From JAJPHU01 sp035553375 (GTDB lineage Bacteria > Planctomycetota > Planctomycetia > Gemmatales > Gemmataceae), in contig DATNCY010000245.1 of the NCBI GenBank assembly GCA_035553375.1, positions 1 through 64,000 of the forward strand: 64,000 bases of DNA. Reading direction: 5' to 3'. Shown here piece by piece: positions 1 to 9,000 of the stretch. Position 1 is the first letter of the stretch, and the number at the start of each line of letters is the position of its first letter. The position numbers and the translations under genes are program-made. The notes under the pieces are model-generated. The model was not told the origin of the DNA, searched no databases, and saw only the letters and a list, made by a program, of their open reading frames with translations.

Positions 1-945
1 GAAGGGATCGGGTTCATCCCATAGCAAGCCGGCATCGCCGACGGTGAGCGGAACGGCGGTGGTGCCGTAGGCCACGATGGGCACCTTCAAGGCCATCGCT
101 TCCACCACCGGCACGCAGAAACCTTCGTGTTCGCTGGTCACCACGAACGCCGATGCCGTCGCGTAGTAACCCTTCAACTCCGACTCCGTCACCCCATCGA
201 TAAACACCACGGAATCAAGCACTCCCAGACGCGACGCCTGCTCGCGCAGCCGATTCGAGTATTCGACCAGATGGCGATCTTCCTTGCCGACCAACAGCAA
301 GCGACTATCGCGATCGTAATGCTCGTGATAGGCGGCGAAGGCGTCGATGAGGTAGCGATGTCCCTTGTTCGGCGCGCGGCGGCCGACAAACAGCAGATTC
401 GTCTGGCCATCGCCCAAGCAACGCAAAACGTCCGGGTCGGCTTTCACGTCGTCGAGACGGTCGATGTGATGGAACGGGGGAACGACGGCGCAGCGCTCGG
501 CTGCGGCTCCGGCGTCGAGCAATTCGCCCTGGTTATAGAACGAGTCGGACAAATACAGATCGCACTCGGCTTGCGCCAGGTGATGCAGTTGCTCGCGGCC
601 GAGTTGACAGACGCGGCGCTGGTCGCCGGGGAAACCGGCGAAGAAGCGACCGGGCGTGACATTGTGATATTTCACGACGCGCTTGCACGTCGTCTGACGC
701 AGCAGGTCCAGCCCGGCGGACCAACCGACGGCGTGATGATAGACGAGGATCGTTTCGGGATCGTCGCCCAGGAACGCGGGCAGTTCCGACACGTCCCGCG
801 TGTCTGGACATTTCTTGACCCAGTGCGAATTGAACAGGCCGACGGTGTGGCCCTGGGCGGAGAGAATGCGCTGCATTTCCAGCGCGTCGTTGCCGACGGC
901 GTCACCGGGGGAAATGCACAGGCTGACAATAGCGATTCGGCTCAT
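1..945 (-). CDS. GT4-family glycosyltransferase, C-terminus cut by window edge
   Basis: Reading from the ATG at 945 gives 315 codons that run off the left edge without a stop. The protein opens with MSRIAIVSLCISPGD and has a GT-B layout. Around residue 205 it carries LLFVGRRAPNKGHRYLIDAF, and near the edge it has the nucleotide-sugar site SEHEGFCVPVVEAMALKVPI, followed by a GDAGLLWDEPDP segment typical of GT4 retaining glycosyltransferases. It should add a sugar from a nucleotide donor to a growing surface polysaccharide in the cytoplasm. It is the last visible gene of a minus-strand cluster with GDP-mannose enzymes, so a mannose-derived donor is plausible, but the substrate is inferred. The final C-terminal residues are not in the window. 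Confidence 0.9.
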   Translation of the reverse strand, partial: MSRIAIVSLCISPGDAVGNDALEMQRILSAQGHTVGLFNSHWVKKCPDTRDVSELPAFLGDDPETILVYHHAVGWSAGLDLLRQTTCKRVVKYHNVTPGRFFAGFPGDQRRVCQLGREQLHHLAQAECDLYLSDSFYNQGELLDAGAAAERCAVVPPFHHIDRLDDVKADPDVLRCLGDGQTNLLFVGRRAPNKGHRYLIDAFAAYHEHYDRDSRLLLVGKEDRHLVEYSNRLREQASRLGVLDSVVFIDGVTESELKGYYATASAFVVTSEHEGFCVPVVEAMALKVPIVAYGTTAVPLTVGDAGLLWDEPDPF

Positions 946-956
946 GCGGTGAGTGT

Positions 957-980
957 CCCTTGCTTGCGCTTCGGGCTGGT
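957..980. repeat. Single half-unit of the main palindromic repeat
   Basis: The stretch contains ttgcttgcgcttcgggctgg, which matches the right arm of the inverted repeats found across the window. No left arm is present here. It lies in the 41-base gap between the glycosyltransferase start and the stop of the next gene. Confidence 0.75.
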
Positions 981-986
981 AATTGC

Positions 987-1469
987 TCAAGAAGCCTTTC
1001 GTTCCAGTTCCGGACGCCGACCCGGAAGGGTGCTGGCGAGACGCAGCTGCATCTGGCTGACGCACGCTTCCAATTGGCGAATCTGCTCCTGTTGCTGCAC
1101 GACGCGCGTTTCGACGGTGTGCAGCGCCTCGCCCATCTCACGCAGCGAATCGAGCAGATAAGCGTTGAGGTCCGATTGTTTTCGCGTGATGAAACGCATC
1201 AGATACAGCACGATTCGCGAAGCCGTCAACGCCACGCGCCGCTTCAGTCCGTGGAAACGCGGCAGCACCGGCATGACATCCAATTGCGCCAGCGCCGCCC
1301 CGATCTTGAGGCGGCTCTTGAACTCCAGCCAGTTGAAGACCCAGGCGGCTGGACTGCGTGCCGTCAGCGAAACGGCCGCTGCGGCACGCTCGCGCATGCC
1401 GGCCGCTTGCTCGCGGATACGCGCCTTCAATTGCTCCAGATCCCCATCGGGATGATTGGTTCCACTCAT
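987..1469 (-). CDS. Small coiled-coil protein of polysaccharide cluster, unknown function
   Basis: I do not recognise a named family. The chosen ATG at 1469 gives 160 residues and follows a purine-rich ribosome site (gaggaagaggtggg); a longer frame would overlap gmd. The centre has an arginine-rich, weakly hydrophobic stretch (RIVLYLMRFITRKQSDLNAY), followed by a probable coiled coil of about 35 residues rich in glutamine and glutamate. No catalytic motif is visible. It lies between GDP-mannose 4,6-dehydratase and a GT4 glycosyltransferase on the same strand, 44 bases after gmd. A helper or assembly role in glycan synthesis is possible, but that is inference from position only. Confidence 0.65.
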   Translation of the reverse strand: MSGTNHPDGDLEQLKARIREQAAGMRERAAAAVSLTARSPAAWVFNWLEFKSRLKIGAALAQLDVMPVLPRFHGLKRRVALTASRIVLYLMRFITRKQSDLNAYLLDSLREMGEALHTVETRVVQQQEQIRQLEACVSQMQLRLASTLPGRRPELERKAS

Positions 1470-1513
1470 GAGCCGGCCCACCTCTTCCTCTCGTCGTTCC
1501 AGCCCCGTTCGTA

Positions 1514-2503
1514 TCACGCGGCCCGCGTCACCGGCTTGCTCGCCGGACGCAAGGCCGCAATATCGGCGTCCACCATGTTGCATACCATCTGCTCGAAAGA
1601 CATTTGCGGCTGCCAGCCAAGCATCTCTCGCGCTTTCGACGCATCTCCCAGCAGCAGGTCCACCTCAGCTGGACGATAGAAACGTGGATCGATCACCACA
1701 TGACGCCGCCAGTCCAGCCCGGCGCGATCGAAGGCGATGCGCACGAACTCCTCGACACTGTGCGTCTCACCCGTGCCCACGACGTAATCGTCCGGCTCGT
1801 CCTGCTGCAACATCAGCCACATAGCACGTACATAATCGCCCGCGAAACCCCAATCGCGCTTCGCTTCCAGGTTGCCCAGACGCAACTCGTCGGTCATGCC
1901 GAGCTTGATTTGCGCTACGCCGTGCGTGATCTTGCGCGTCACGAACTCCAGTCCGCGCCGCGGCGATTCGTGATTGAACAGGATGCCGGAGCAAGCGAAC
2001 ATCCCATAGCTTTCGCGATAATTCACCGTGATAAAGTGGCCATAAACCTTGGCCACGCCATAGGGCGAACGCGGGTGAAACGGCGTCGTCTCCTTCTGCG
2101 GCGTTTCGCGGACCTTGCCGAACATTTCGCTGGAACTGGCCTGGTAAAAGCGCGCTTTCGGACAAACGCGGCGAATGGCGTCGAGCAAGCGCGTGACGCC
2201 GACGGCAGTGAACTCGGCGGTGAGGATGGGTTGCTGCCAGGACGCGGGCACGAAGGATTGCGCGGCCAGGTTGTAGACTTCGTGCGGTTGCGTTTGTTCG
2301 AGAGCGTCGAGCAGGGAGGTTCGGTCGAGCAGATCGCCTTGAATGAGGGTCAGGCGATGGCGCAGATGTTCGAGACGTTGGCAGTTGTCGTTGCTGGCGC
2401 GGCGAATAAGGCCACAGACCTTGTAGCCTTTGCTCAAGAGCAACTCGGCCAGGTAACTGCCGTCCTGGCCGGTGATGCCCGTGATCAGTGCCGTCTTCTC
2501 CAT
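1514..2503 (-). CDS. gmd: GDP-mannose 4,6-dehydratase
   Basis: The enzyme converts GDP-D-mannose to GDP-4-keto-6-deoxymannose, the precursor of GDP-fucose, GDP-rhamnose and related sugars. The 329-residue protein opens with the extended-SDR NADP site GITGQDGSYLAELLL at residues 9-23. It has the family stretch SSSEMFGKVRETPQ from residue 123 and the catalytic YGVAK pair (Tyr148, Lys152). NHESPRRGLEFVTRKIT is the characteristic GMD segment. The ATG at 2503 is preceded by aagga; an upstream in-frame start would add 22 residues that do not fit the family. It sits downstream of mannose-6-phosphate isomerase on the same strand, which suggests a local supply of a GDP-6-deoxyhexose for the nearby glycosyltransferase. 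Confidence 0.96.
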   Translation of the reverse strand: MEKTALITGITGQDGSYLAELLLSKGYKVCGLIRRASNDNCQRLEHLRHRLTLIQGDLLDRTSLLDALEQTQPHEVYNLAAQSFVPASWQQPILTAEFTAVGVTRLLDAIRRVCPKARFYQASSSEMFGKVRETPQKETTPFHPRSPYGVAKVYGHFITVNYRESYGMFACSGILFNHESPRRGLEFVTRKITHGVAQIKLGMTDELRLGNLEAKRDWGFAGDYVRAMWLMLQQDEPDDYVVGTGETHSVEEFVRIAFDRAGLDWRRHVVIDPRFYRPAEVDLLLGDASKAREMLGWQPQMSFEQMVCNMVDADIAALRPASKPVTRAA

Positions 2504-2703
2504 CGCGCGTTCCTTCGCGTGATAAGTCCGATCCGCGGGCGTGGCGCCGGCCTGGCGGAAATCAGACAAGTAAGGGAGTATCCCGATGGCGAATGGGGAT
2601 AGAGTGTTACACTCCTTCGGAGGATTGCGCCCGTCTGACGGCAGGTTTTAGCATTTCAAGAGCGCCAGGGTCAAGGCAGATTGCTCGACCAAGGCGGCTC
2701 GAT

Positions 2704-3717
2704 TCACGCATGGGTCGGCAGCGTAGACAGCAAAACCCCGAGGTCGCCGTCAGGGTGGCAGGTCATGCCGTCGAGGGCGGCCGGCAAGAGCAACGAGTCA
2801 CCGGGAGTCAGTTCTCGCCCGCCCTCGCCGGTCATCAGCCGGCCACGACCGTGCAGCACGAGGAGAACTTGCAAACGGCCCGTGCCCCCGCAGGTGAACG
2901 ATTTGGAATTACGAAGATATTCCAGAGTGAAATAGGGGCAATGAATGAGACATTGCCGAATCGACCTGTTCTCGCTGTTGGAAGGGAGTGTTTCCCCCGA
3001 ACCGGGGTATCCCGCGACGTGTACCGGATGCACTGGGCCGCTGTTCCAGTTGATACAGGCCAGGCTCTCCTCAATGTGGAGTTGGCGTGCATGCCCCTGC
3101 GCATCACGACGATTCCAATCGAAGAGGCGAAACGTGGCATCGCTGGTTTGCTGCACTTCGGCCATCAGAACGCCGCCACCGACGGCATGCACGGTGCCGG
3201 CCGGCAGGAATACGCAATCGCCGGGGCGCGGCGTGAACTGGTACAGACAATCGCTGACCGTGCCCTCGCGCAGAGCATCACGCAGACGCTTCTCATCAAC
3301 GCCCGGCAGCAGCCCCGCGTACACGCGGCTGGTCGGCGCAGCCGCCAGCACGAACCATGCCTCGGTCTTGCTGCCCTCGCCCGGCCACAAACGGACTACA
3401 TCCGCTTCATTGGGATGAACCTGCACGGACAGCCAATCCCAGGCGTCGAGCAGTTTGACCAGCCAGGGGAAGCGGGAATACTGGTGGGCGGCTTCGCCCA
3501 GCAACGCGGCCGGTTCGCGTTCCATCAGATGTCGCAGCGTTTGATTCTTGTGCCGGCCCTCGGCGACAACGCTCGCATGCGAGGGATGGTCGCTGATTTC
3601 CCACGCTTCGCCATACGTTCCGCCATTGGGCAAGGCTTTGCCAAGCACCTCGCCGAGTTGCCGGCCGCCCCACACCATAGGACGCAGATACGATTCAAAA
3701 CGGAGCGGAGCGTTCAC
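2704..3717 (-). CDS. manA: Mannose-6-phosphate isomerase, type I
   Basis: The enzyme interconverts fructose-6-phosphate and mannose-6-phosphate, the entry to GDP-mannose. The 337-residue protein shows the cupin zinc-site motifs of class I isomerases: LSVQVHPNEAD, GSKTEAWFVL, and LPAGTVHAVGGGVLMAEVQQ, followed by FRLFDWNR. I chose the GTG at 3717 because it lies 10 bases after the ATPase stop and has aggggg as its ribosome site; the first upstream ATG would overlap the ATPase gene and add an arginine-rich tail foreign to the family. The tight spacing implies co-transcription with the exporter ATPase. The next gene, gmd, follows after a 200-base gap. Confidence 0.94.
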   Translation of the reverse strand: MNAPLRFESYLRPMVWGGRQLGEVLGKALPNGGTYGEAWEISDHPSHASVVAEGRHKNQTLRHLMEREPAALLGEAAHQYSRFPWLVKLLDAWDWLSVQVHPNEADVVRLWPGEGSKTEAWFVLAAAPTSRVYAGLLPGVDEKRLRDALREGTVSDCLYQFTPRPGDCVFLPAGTVHAVGGGVLMAEVQQTSDATFRLFDWNRRDAQGHARQLHIEESLACINWNSGPVHPVHVAGYPGSGETLPSNSENRSIRQCLIHCPYFTLEYLRNSKSFTCGGTGRLQVLLVLHGRGRLMTGEGGRELTPGDSLLLPAALDGMTCHPDGDLGVLLSTLPTHA

Positions 3718-3727
3718 GGCAGACCCC

Positions 3728-4486
3728 CTAGGCTGCGGTCGCCGCCGGCGTCTGCACCGACGAACGATAGGCCGCGACAACTTCCGAACACGATCCCGTC
3801 ATGATAATTCGTCCGTGATCCATCCACACGGCACGATTACACATTTGATGCAGCGATTCCAGATCGTGCGTGACCAGAACCATCAGATGCGCCTTGGCCA
3901 TCATCTCGCGCATGCGCTCGCGCGCCTTGTGCTGGAACGATAGATCGCCGACGCTCAGCACTTCGTCCACCAACAGAATTTCGGGATCGATGGCCGTGGC
4001 AATCGAGAAGGCCAAGCGTACCATCATACCCGCGGAGTAATAGCGCACGGGCATGTTGAGAAAATCGCCCAATTCGCTGAAGTCGGCGATGGCCTGCTTC
4101 TTGGATCGCATGCTGCGCGGCGTCTCGCCTTGAAGATAACTGCGATAGGCAATGTTGTCCCAACCGCTGGCCTCGCCCTCGAAGCCCAGCGCGATGTCGA
4201 ACAGCGAGGAGATGCGGCCCCGAACGATCCGCTGTCCGCCGGTCGGAGAATAGATACCGGCCAAGAGCTTGAGCATGGTACTCTTGCCAGCACCGTTGTG
4301 GCCGATGAATCCAACGCGGTCGCCCTGGTCGATCCGTAGGTTGACGTCTTGCAGCGCCTTTACTTCCATGAGCGGATTCTTCGACGGCAGGAACATTCGC
4401 TTGAGGATGAAGTCCTTCAGCCGAACATTGCGGTCCTTGCGCACATGGAAGGTCAGATCGACATGTTCCAACTCGATTCGCGCCAT
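3728..4486 (-). CDS. ABC-2 polysaccharide exporter ATPase (Wzt/TagH type)
   Basis: This is the nucleotide-binding subunit of a polysaccharide or polyol-phosphate exporter. In 252 residues it has Walker A GHNGAGKST (residues 62-70), the signature YYSAGMMVRLAFS (about 149-161), Walker B ILLVDEVLSVGD (about 170-181) and the switch histidine in LVTHD. The SAGM form of the signature and the DEVLSVGD sequence are typical of the Wzt, RfbE and TagH group. The protein stops soon after the ATPase domain, so it lacks the C-terminal glycan-binding domain of long Wzt proteins. The ATG at 4486 follows aagga. The matching permease lies upstream at 4696-5502, separated by about 210 bases of nested palindromes. 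Confidence 0.95.
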   Translation of the reverse strand: MARIELEHVDLTFHVRKDRNVRLKDFILKRMFLPSKNPLMEVKALQDVNLRIDQGDRVGFIGHNGAGKSTMLKLLAGIYSPTGGQRIVRGRISSLFDIALGFEGEASGWDNIAYRSYLQGETPRSMRSKKQAIADFSELGDFLNMPVRYYSAGMMVRLAFSIATAIDPEILLVDEVLSVGDLSFQHKARERMREMMAKAHLMVLVTHDLESLHQMCNRAVWMDHGRIIMTGSCSEVVAAYRSSVQTPAATAA

Positions 4487-4509
4487 TGGCGATGTCCTTT
4501 TCCAAACCA

Positions 4510-4680
4510 CCAGCCCGGAGCGTAAGAGGCACTAACAAAATGGCGAGCCTCCCGCGTAAGCGGGGGGAGTTGCATGCTCCCCCCGCTTACGCGGGAGGCT
4601 CGCTAAAACGTCAGAGCTTCATAAAGTTAGTGCCTCTTAGCGAGAGGTTCTTCGTCCCGTCGCTTGCGCTTCGGGCTGGT
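4510..4680. repeat. Three nested inverted repeats between exporter genes
   Basis: Three palindromes sit inside one another. The outermost arms are ccagcccggagcg at 4510-4522 and cgcttcgggctgg at 4667-4679. The middle arms are taagaggcactaac at 4523-4536 and its exact reverse complement at 4626-4639. The innermost arms are 27 bases each, at 4543-4569 and 4577-4603, perfectly complementary around a 7-base loop. The stretch fills the gap between permease and ATPase of one exporter, so if transcribed it would form a long stem in the shared mRNA. Confidence 0.9.
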
Positions 4681-4695
4681 TTTGAATCACGCACC

Positions 4696-5502
4696 TTACA
4701 GATGGAAGATCAGTCGTCGTTCATCAATTTTTAGCGCGATGGCTGCGGCAACCGTGACCAGAAGTACGACCGAAGCCGCCATCGCATACGTCATTAGACT
4801 GGGCACGCGACCATATAGGATGGGTTCGCGCAACAGATCCAGGAACGGCACCAGCGGATTGTACTGCAAAACTTGTCCCAACATACGATTTTTAAACATC
4901 GTCTTGGAGTACATGATCGGCGTCAGGTAGAACAATCCTTGCAAGGCAATCTCGGTGAGGTGGCGAGTATCGCGGAAGCGGACGTTGAGCAATCCAAAAA
5001 GGGTGGACAAACTCCAGCCGAACAAGAGCAGAAGCATCAAGGTGGGAAGAAGACTGGGCAAGGCGATTAATTGGCTGACACGGGTGGAATCGTGAGCATC
5101 GGGACCGACAGACAGAGCGAAAACGATCGCCAGGAGAAGGCCGATAACGAAATGGAAGGCTGCTCCCAGGACATTGCGGAGGGGATAAATCGCCATAGGG
5201 GCGGGAAACTGGCGAATATAGGATTCCCCTTGAAAGAAGCAGCCGCAACCTTGCACTAACGAGGCACCGAAGAACCCCCAAAACGTGAAGCCGGTAAATA
5301 TCAACGGAGCGAACGTCCGTACATCTGGCATATTAAAGGCATAGCGAAATACCAGAACGAGGATGGTCGTCATGGCAATCGGGTGCAGCAGCGACCAGCA
5401 GATGCCCAAGACGGAACCTCGATAGCGCGACGTCAGATCCATCTTGACGAGAGACAGCCAAAAGAAGCGGCAGTTCCAGATTGCTCCCAGGTAGTCGCGC
5501 AT
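4696..5502 (-). CDS. ABC-2 polysaccharide exporter permease (Wzm type)
   Basis: The 268-residue protein is the membrane subunit that pairs with the ATPase encoded just downstream. It has about six hydrophobic segments and, near the N-terminus, the ABC-2 hallmark KMDLTSRYRGSVLGICWSLL, which forms the amphipathic interface before the first membrane helix. The later stretch GLFYLTPIMYS is also standard for polysaccharide and teichoic-acid permeases. The ATG at 5502 follows a purine-rich site (aggaagaggaa). The frame is open further upstream, but those residues lack the family pattern. It is the first gene of the minus-strand polysaccharide cluster. Polymer identity is not shown by sequence; mannose-derived sugars are suggested by the neighbours. 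Confidence 0.93.
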   Translation of the reverse strand: MRDYLGAIWNCRFFWLSLVKMDLTSRYRGSVLGICWSLLHPIAMTTILVLVFRYAFNMPDVRTFAPLIFTGFTFWGFFGASLVQGCGCFFQGESYIRQFPAPMAIYPLRNVLGAAFHFVIGLLLAIVFALSVGPDAHDSTRVSQLIALPSLLPTLMLLLLFGWSLSTLFGLLNVRFRDTRHLTEIALQGLFYLTPIMYSKTMFKNRMLGQVLQYNPLVPFLDLLREPILYGRVPSLMTYAMAASVVLLVTVAAAIALKIDERRLIFHL

Positions 5503-6035
5503 GCCTATTCCTCTTCCTGCGTGGCATCGCCGCCAAGCGACTGTCTTGCGACTCGCCGAGCAAGTCGGCCACAACCGCTCTCCCATACCGGCCTCCTCCG
5601 CGCTTCAACGCACCCTATGCGCCCGGCGGGTAGGCTGATACCATGACGGATGGGAAAAATCAATTAGATGTACGCATTGCTCCCGTTATGCCGCTTGAGC
5701 CAATTTTGCCGCATCCACCGCGCGGCCTCGCGCGGCGGCTACGGCGACGAATTCATCCTAACTCGCTTCACTGCTTGACATTCCGAACATCAAGCCTGGC
5801 GCGAGGATGGCGCGGCTGCAACGATCTCGCGGCCCGAACCTTTTCTGCGGACGGCGCGGGGGGCGATTGCGCGGGCTTTCTCCAAGGGGAGATTTTTGGC
5901 TAGCGGCGCAAGTCGCGGCCTTTTTACAATTCGTATTGTTGAGAAGCAAACTTGGCGCTCCGAGGCTGCTCTGTAACCGCCGCCCTCCTTCGCGGATGCG
6001 GCGAGGCCCTTTAACGAGATCAGGGGGTTTGGACA
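5503..6035. other. Divergent intergenic region, no gene seen
   Basis: This 533-base stretch separates the minus-strand exporter operon from the plus-strand VWA gene and should hold both promoters. I found no reading frame with family features and no palindrome of the common kind. A ttgaca at 5775-5780 has no matching -10 hexamer at the right distance. The final bases include aggggg, the ribosome site of the gene at 6036. Confidence 0.5.
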
Positions 6036-9000
6036 ATGTTCGCACTTCGCCGGCTCTTTGCGGTCGGGACCGTGCTGTCGCTGCTCGCCGTACTCGCCTC
6101 ATCCCATCTGTGGGGCGAACCAGGACCGGCGCGGCCTAAAAATCCGCTCGACAGCACCGACCTTCGACCATCTGATGGCGACAAAACAACCGCCCAGGAC
6201 ATCGCTCTCGAGCGATCTCTTTCGCGTTTCGCCGATCGTCCGCTTGTACTATATCGGACGGAGCAGGGCGAAACCTTGATGGCTCTGCAAGTCAAGCCTC
6301 CCTTGAAGCCTCGCGCGGCGCATCCGCGAGATTACCTCGTCCTCATCGACACCGCCGCGCACATGGCGAATGGCTACCTGACGACGGCACAGAAGATTAC
6401 CGAGCAACTCGTGGAAAAGTTGGGGCCGGACGACCAACTCGCCGTGTGGACCGTCAATACCCGCGCCCATGATCTCTCACAGGGTTTCCAAACGAAGACG
6501 AACCTGGCTCCCGCTCTCAAGAAACTAACAGAGGAATATCCCGCCGGCGGCGTCAATCTCAAGGATGGTTTGCCGCAGGCTCTCAAGAGCTTCAATGGCA
6601 AGGCTGATCGCCAGCGTGTCCTCCTCTTTATGGGCAGCGGCGAAAGCATCGCCGGCCCTGTGGACGGCGAACTGCGAACGTCGTTGTGCAAGGACATGGT
6701 CGGCAACCAAGTGGCCTTCTTCAGCGTTCCGCTGGGCGTTCACATGGAGCCTTATAATCTGCACGGTTTCGCCAATGGGACCGGCGGCAAAGTCGTCCGT
6801 CGCAGTGCCGGCGCCAGCAACGCTCAGTGGTTGGTCAATCTGCTGGACGCGGTGGCTCAGCCGATCCTGTACAACACCGAAATCAAATTGCCAGGGGAGG
6901 TCGCCGAGGCTTATCCGACAAAACTGCCGCCGCTGCGTGCCGATGTGCCGACGCTGGTGGTGGGCAAAATCACCAAGCCCGGCGCACGCTTCGATTATAC
7001 CCTGACGGGCAAGCCGACCAAGGACGGCGACGGCGTCAGTATCCAAATCTCGGAGAAGGTGCCGCAGGCGGAAGCGGAGAATTTCTTCCTGGTCAATATG
7101 GTCGAACAGTGGAAGGGCCAGAAGGATCGTCCGGCCCTGATGCAGGCCGATCGCGCTCTGGCCTACGCTTTCGAGCATAATCAGCTGGCTCGCGCCGATC
7201 TGGTGGCCCAGGCCGAGTGGGCGATGGAAAAGAACAAGTTCGCCGTAGCGGAGCGGTTGTTCCGGCGAGCGGTCAAGGCCGATCCCACATCCGAACGCGC
7301 CAAGGCCGGACTGAAACTGGCCGAGGATCTGCGCTCCGGCAAGAAGACGCTGGACGATGTCAAGAAAATGATCGAGAATAAAAAAGGCGATAAGGTTCAC
7401 ATCGGCAAGGCGGTCAAACTGCCGGCCGAGGAACTGTTTGCCGATCCTCCCAAAGACAACCCGCCGTTGGCCCCGGACGAGGCCGAGCGGAATCGTCTGA
7501 AGGACATTCTTGCCCGGCAGGCCATCGCCGATCAACAGCAGGCTCAGATCGTTACCGATGCCATCCGCCAAGCCAGCCGGCTCGTGCAGGCTGATCCCGA
7601 CGCGGCGCACGAGTTCCTGAAGCGCACGCTCGATGGCGTCCGTACCAATCCCGACATTACCGTCCGAGCGAAGGCAGCCTTGAGCGATCGCCTTGAGCGA
7701 TCCGTGCAGCAGATCGACATTCGCGGTGCCGTGGTCAAACGCGATCAGGCCGAAGCCCTGAATCTCCTGGCCGCCGCCAATGCTCGCACGACCATTACCG
7801 CCCAGGAGCGGCTCGAACAGAATCGCGTCCGTGAGCGGATGCGCGTCTTCCATTCGCTGATGGACCAGGCGCGCGAGCAGCAAGCCTATTTGCACGCTCA
7901 GTCGATCCGTCGAGACCTCATCGACCAGGGCTTGCCGGTGCCGCCGGCCGTCACCGCCGGCTATGCCATCGGTCTGGCCGGCTATCACCTGCGTGAGGTT
8001 CAAGAACTACGGCGTATCCGCGAGGAGCGCTGGCTGGCAACGATGCTCCAGGTCGAGAAATCGCACATTCCTTTCCCCGACGAGCCGCCGGTCGAGTTCC
8101 CACCGCCGGCCGCCTGGAGAGCGCTAACCGACCTCCGCAAAGCACGTTATGAATCCAGCAGTTTCGGCGCGGAAATGCCCGCGCGCGGTCTTGAACTGCA
8201 ACGGCTACTCTCCCAGCCCGTTAAGTATCCAGGCGTGGATGATCCCAAGGCGACGCTGTCCGACGTGCTTGAGCAACTCGCCAAGCGCTACAATCTGTCG
8301 TTCGACATCAATGAAAAGGCGTTCAAGTTTGAAAACGTCATGGAGGTTAGCAAAACGGAGGTCGCCTCCCCCACGGCCATCCCCGAGATGCACACCACCC
8401 TCTCGACGATTCTCCGCAAAGTGCTGAGCCGCATTGGGGTGCCTTCGGGAGCGACCTACATCATCCGCCGGGACGTGATTGAGATCACGACGGGGACGTT
8501 CGCCGGAGCGGAGAAGGCGGTTCGCGTCTACCCGGTCGCCGATCTGGTGACGCCCATTCCGAACGCCTTCAATCGATCGGCCCTCCAGGGGGCAGCTACC
8601 ATCCTCGGTATGAGTGCGGGTGCCCTTGGCGGTTTCGCCGGCATCGGCGGACTGGGAGGCTTGGGTGCCCTGGGCGGCTTGCGTGGCGGCCTTGGATTGG
8701 CTGGCATCGGCGGCATCGGCGGCTTGGCCGGCCTCGGCGGTCTTGGCGGCGGCCTCGGCGGCGGTAACATTGGTGGTCTTGGTGGAATCGGCGGTATCGC
8801 CGGCTTGGGCGGTCAGGGCTTTAATCAACTCGGTGCCAATGGTGGCATGCAGGGCAACTTCCAAGGTCGAGGCAACCTCGGCGTCGGCGGCGGTGTGGCT
8901 GGCTTCGGTGGCCAGCAACTCGGCCAGTTCGGTAACTTGGGTGGCCAATTCGGTCTCCAGGGCGGCAATCAAAGCGCTATCCTTATCACGCTGATTCGCC

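Noticed and set aside
3837..4538. Open frame of 233 codons on the minus strand opposite in phase to the ABC ATPase
   Set aside because: It overlaps the whole ATPase gene in another phase and its translation has no family pattern; it is a shadow of a GC-rich gene.
5775..5780. ttgaca hexamer as a promoter for the VWA gene
   Set aside because: No -10-like hexamer lies 15 to 19 bases downstream.
6525..8003. 492-codon open frame on the minus strand inside the VWA gene
   Set aside because: It mirrors the VWA gene on the opposite strand, is rich in Leu, Arg and Gly without any recognisable motif, and has no ribosome site.
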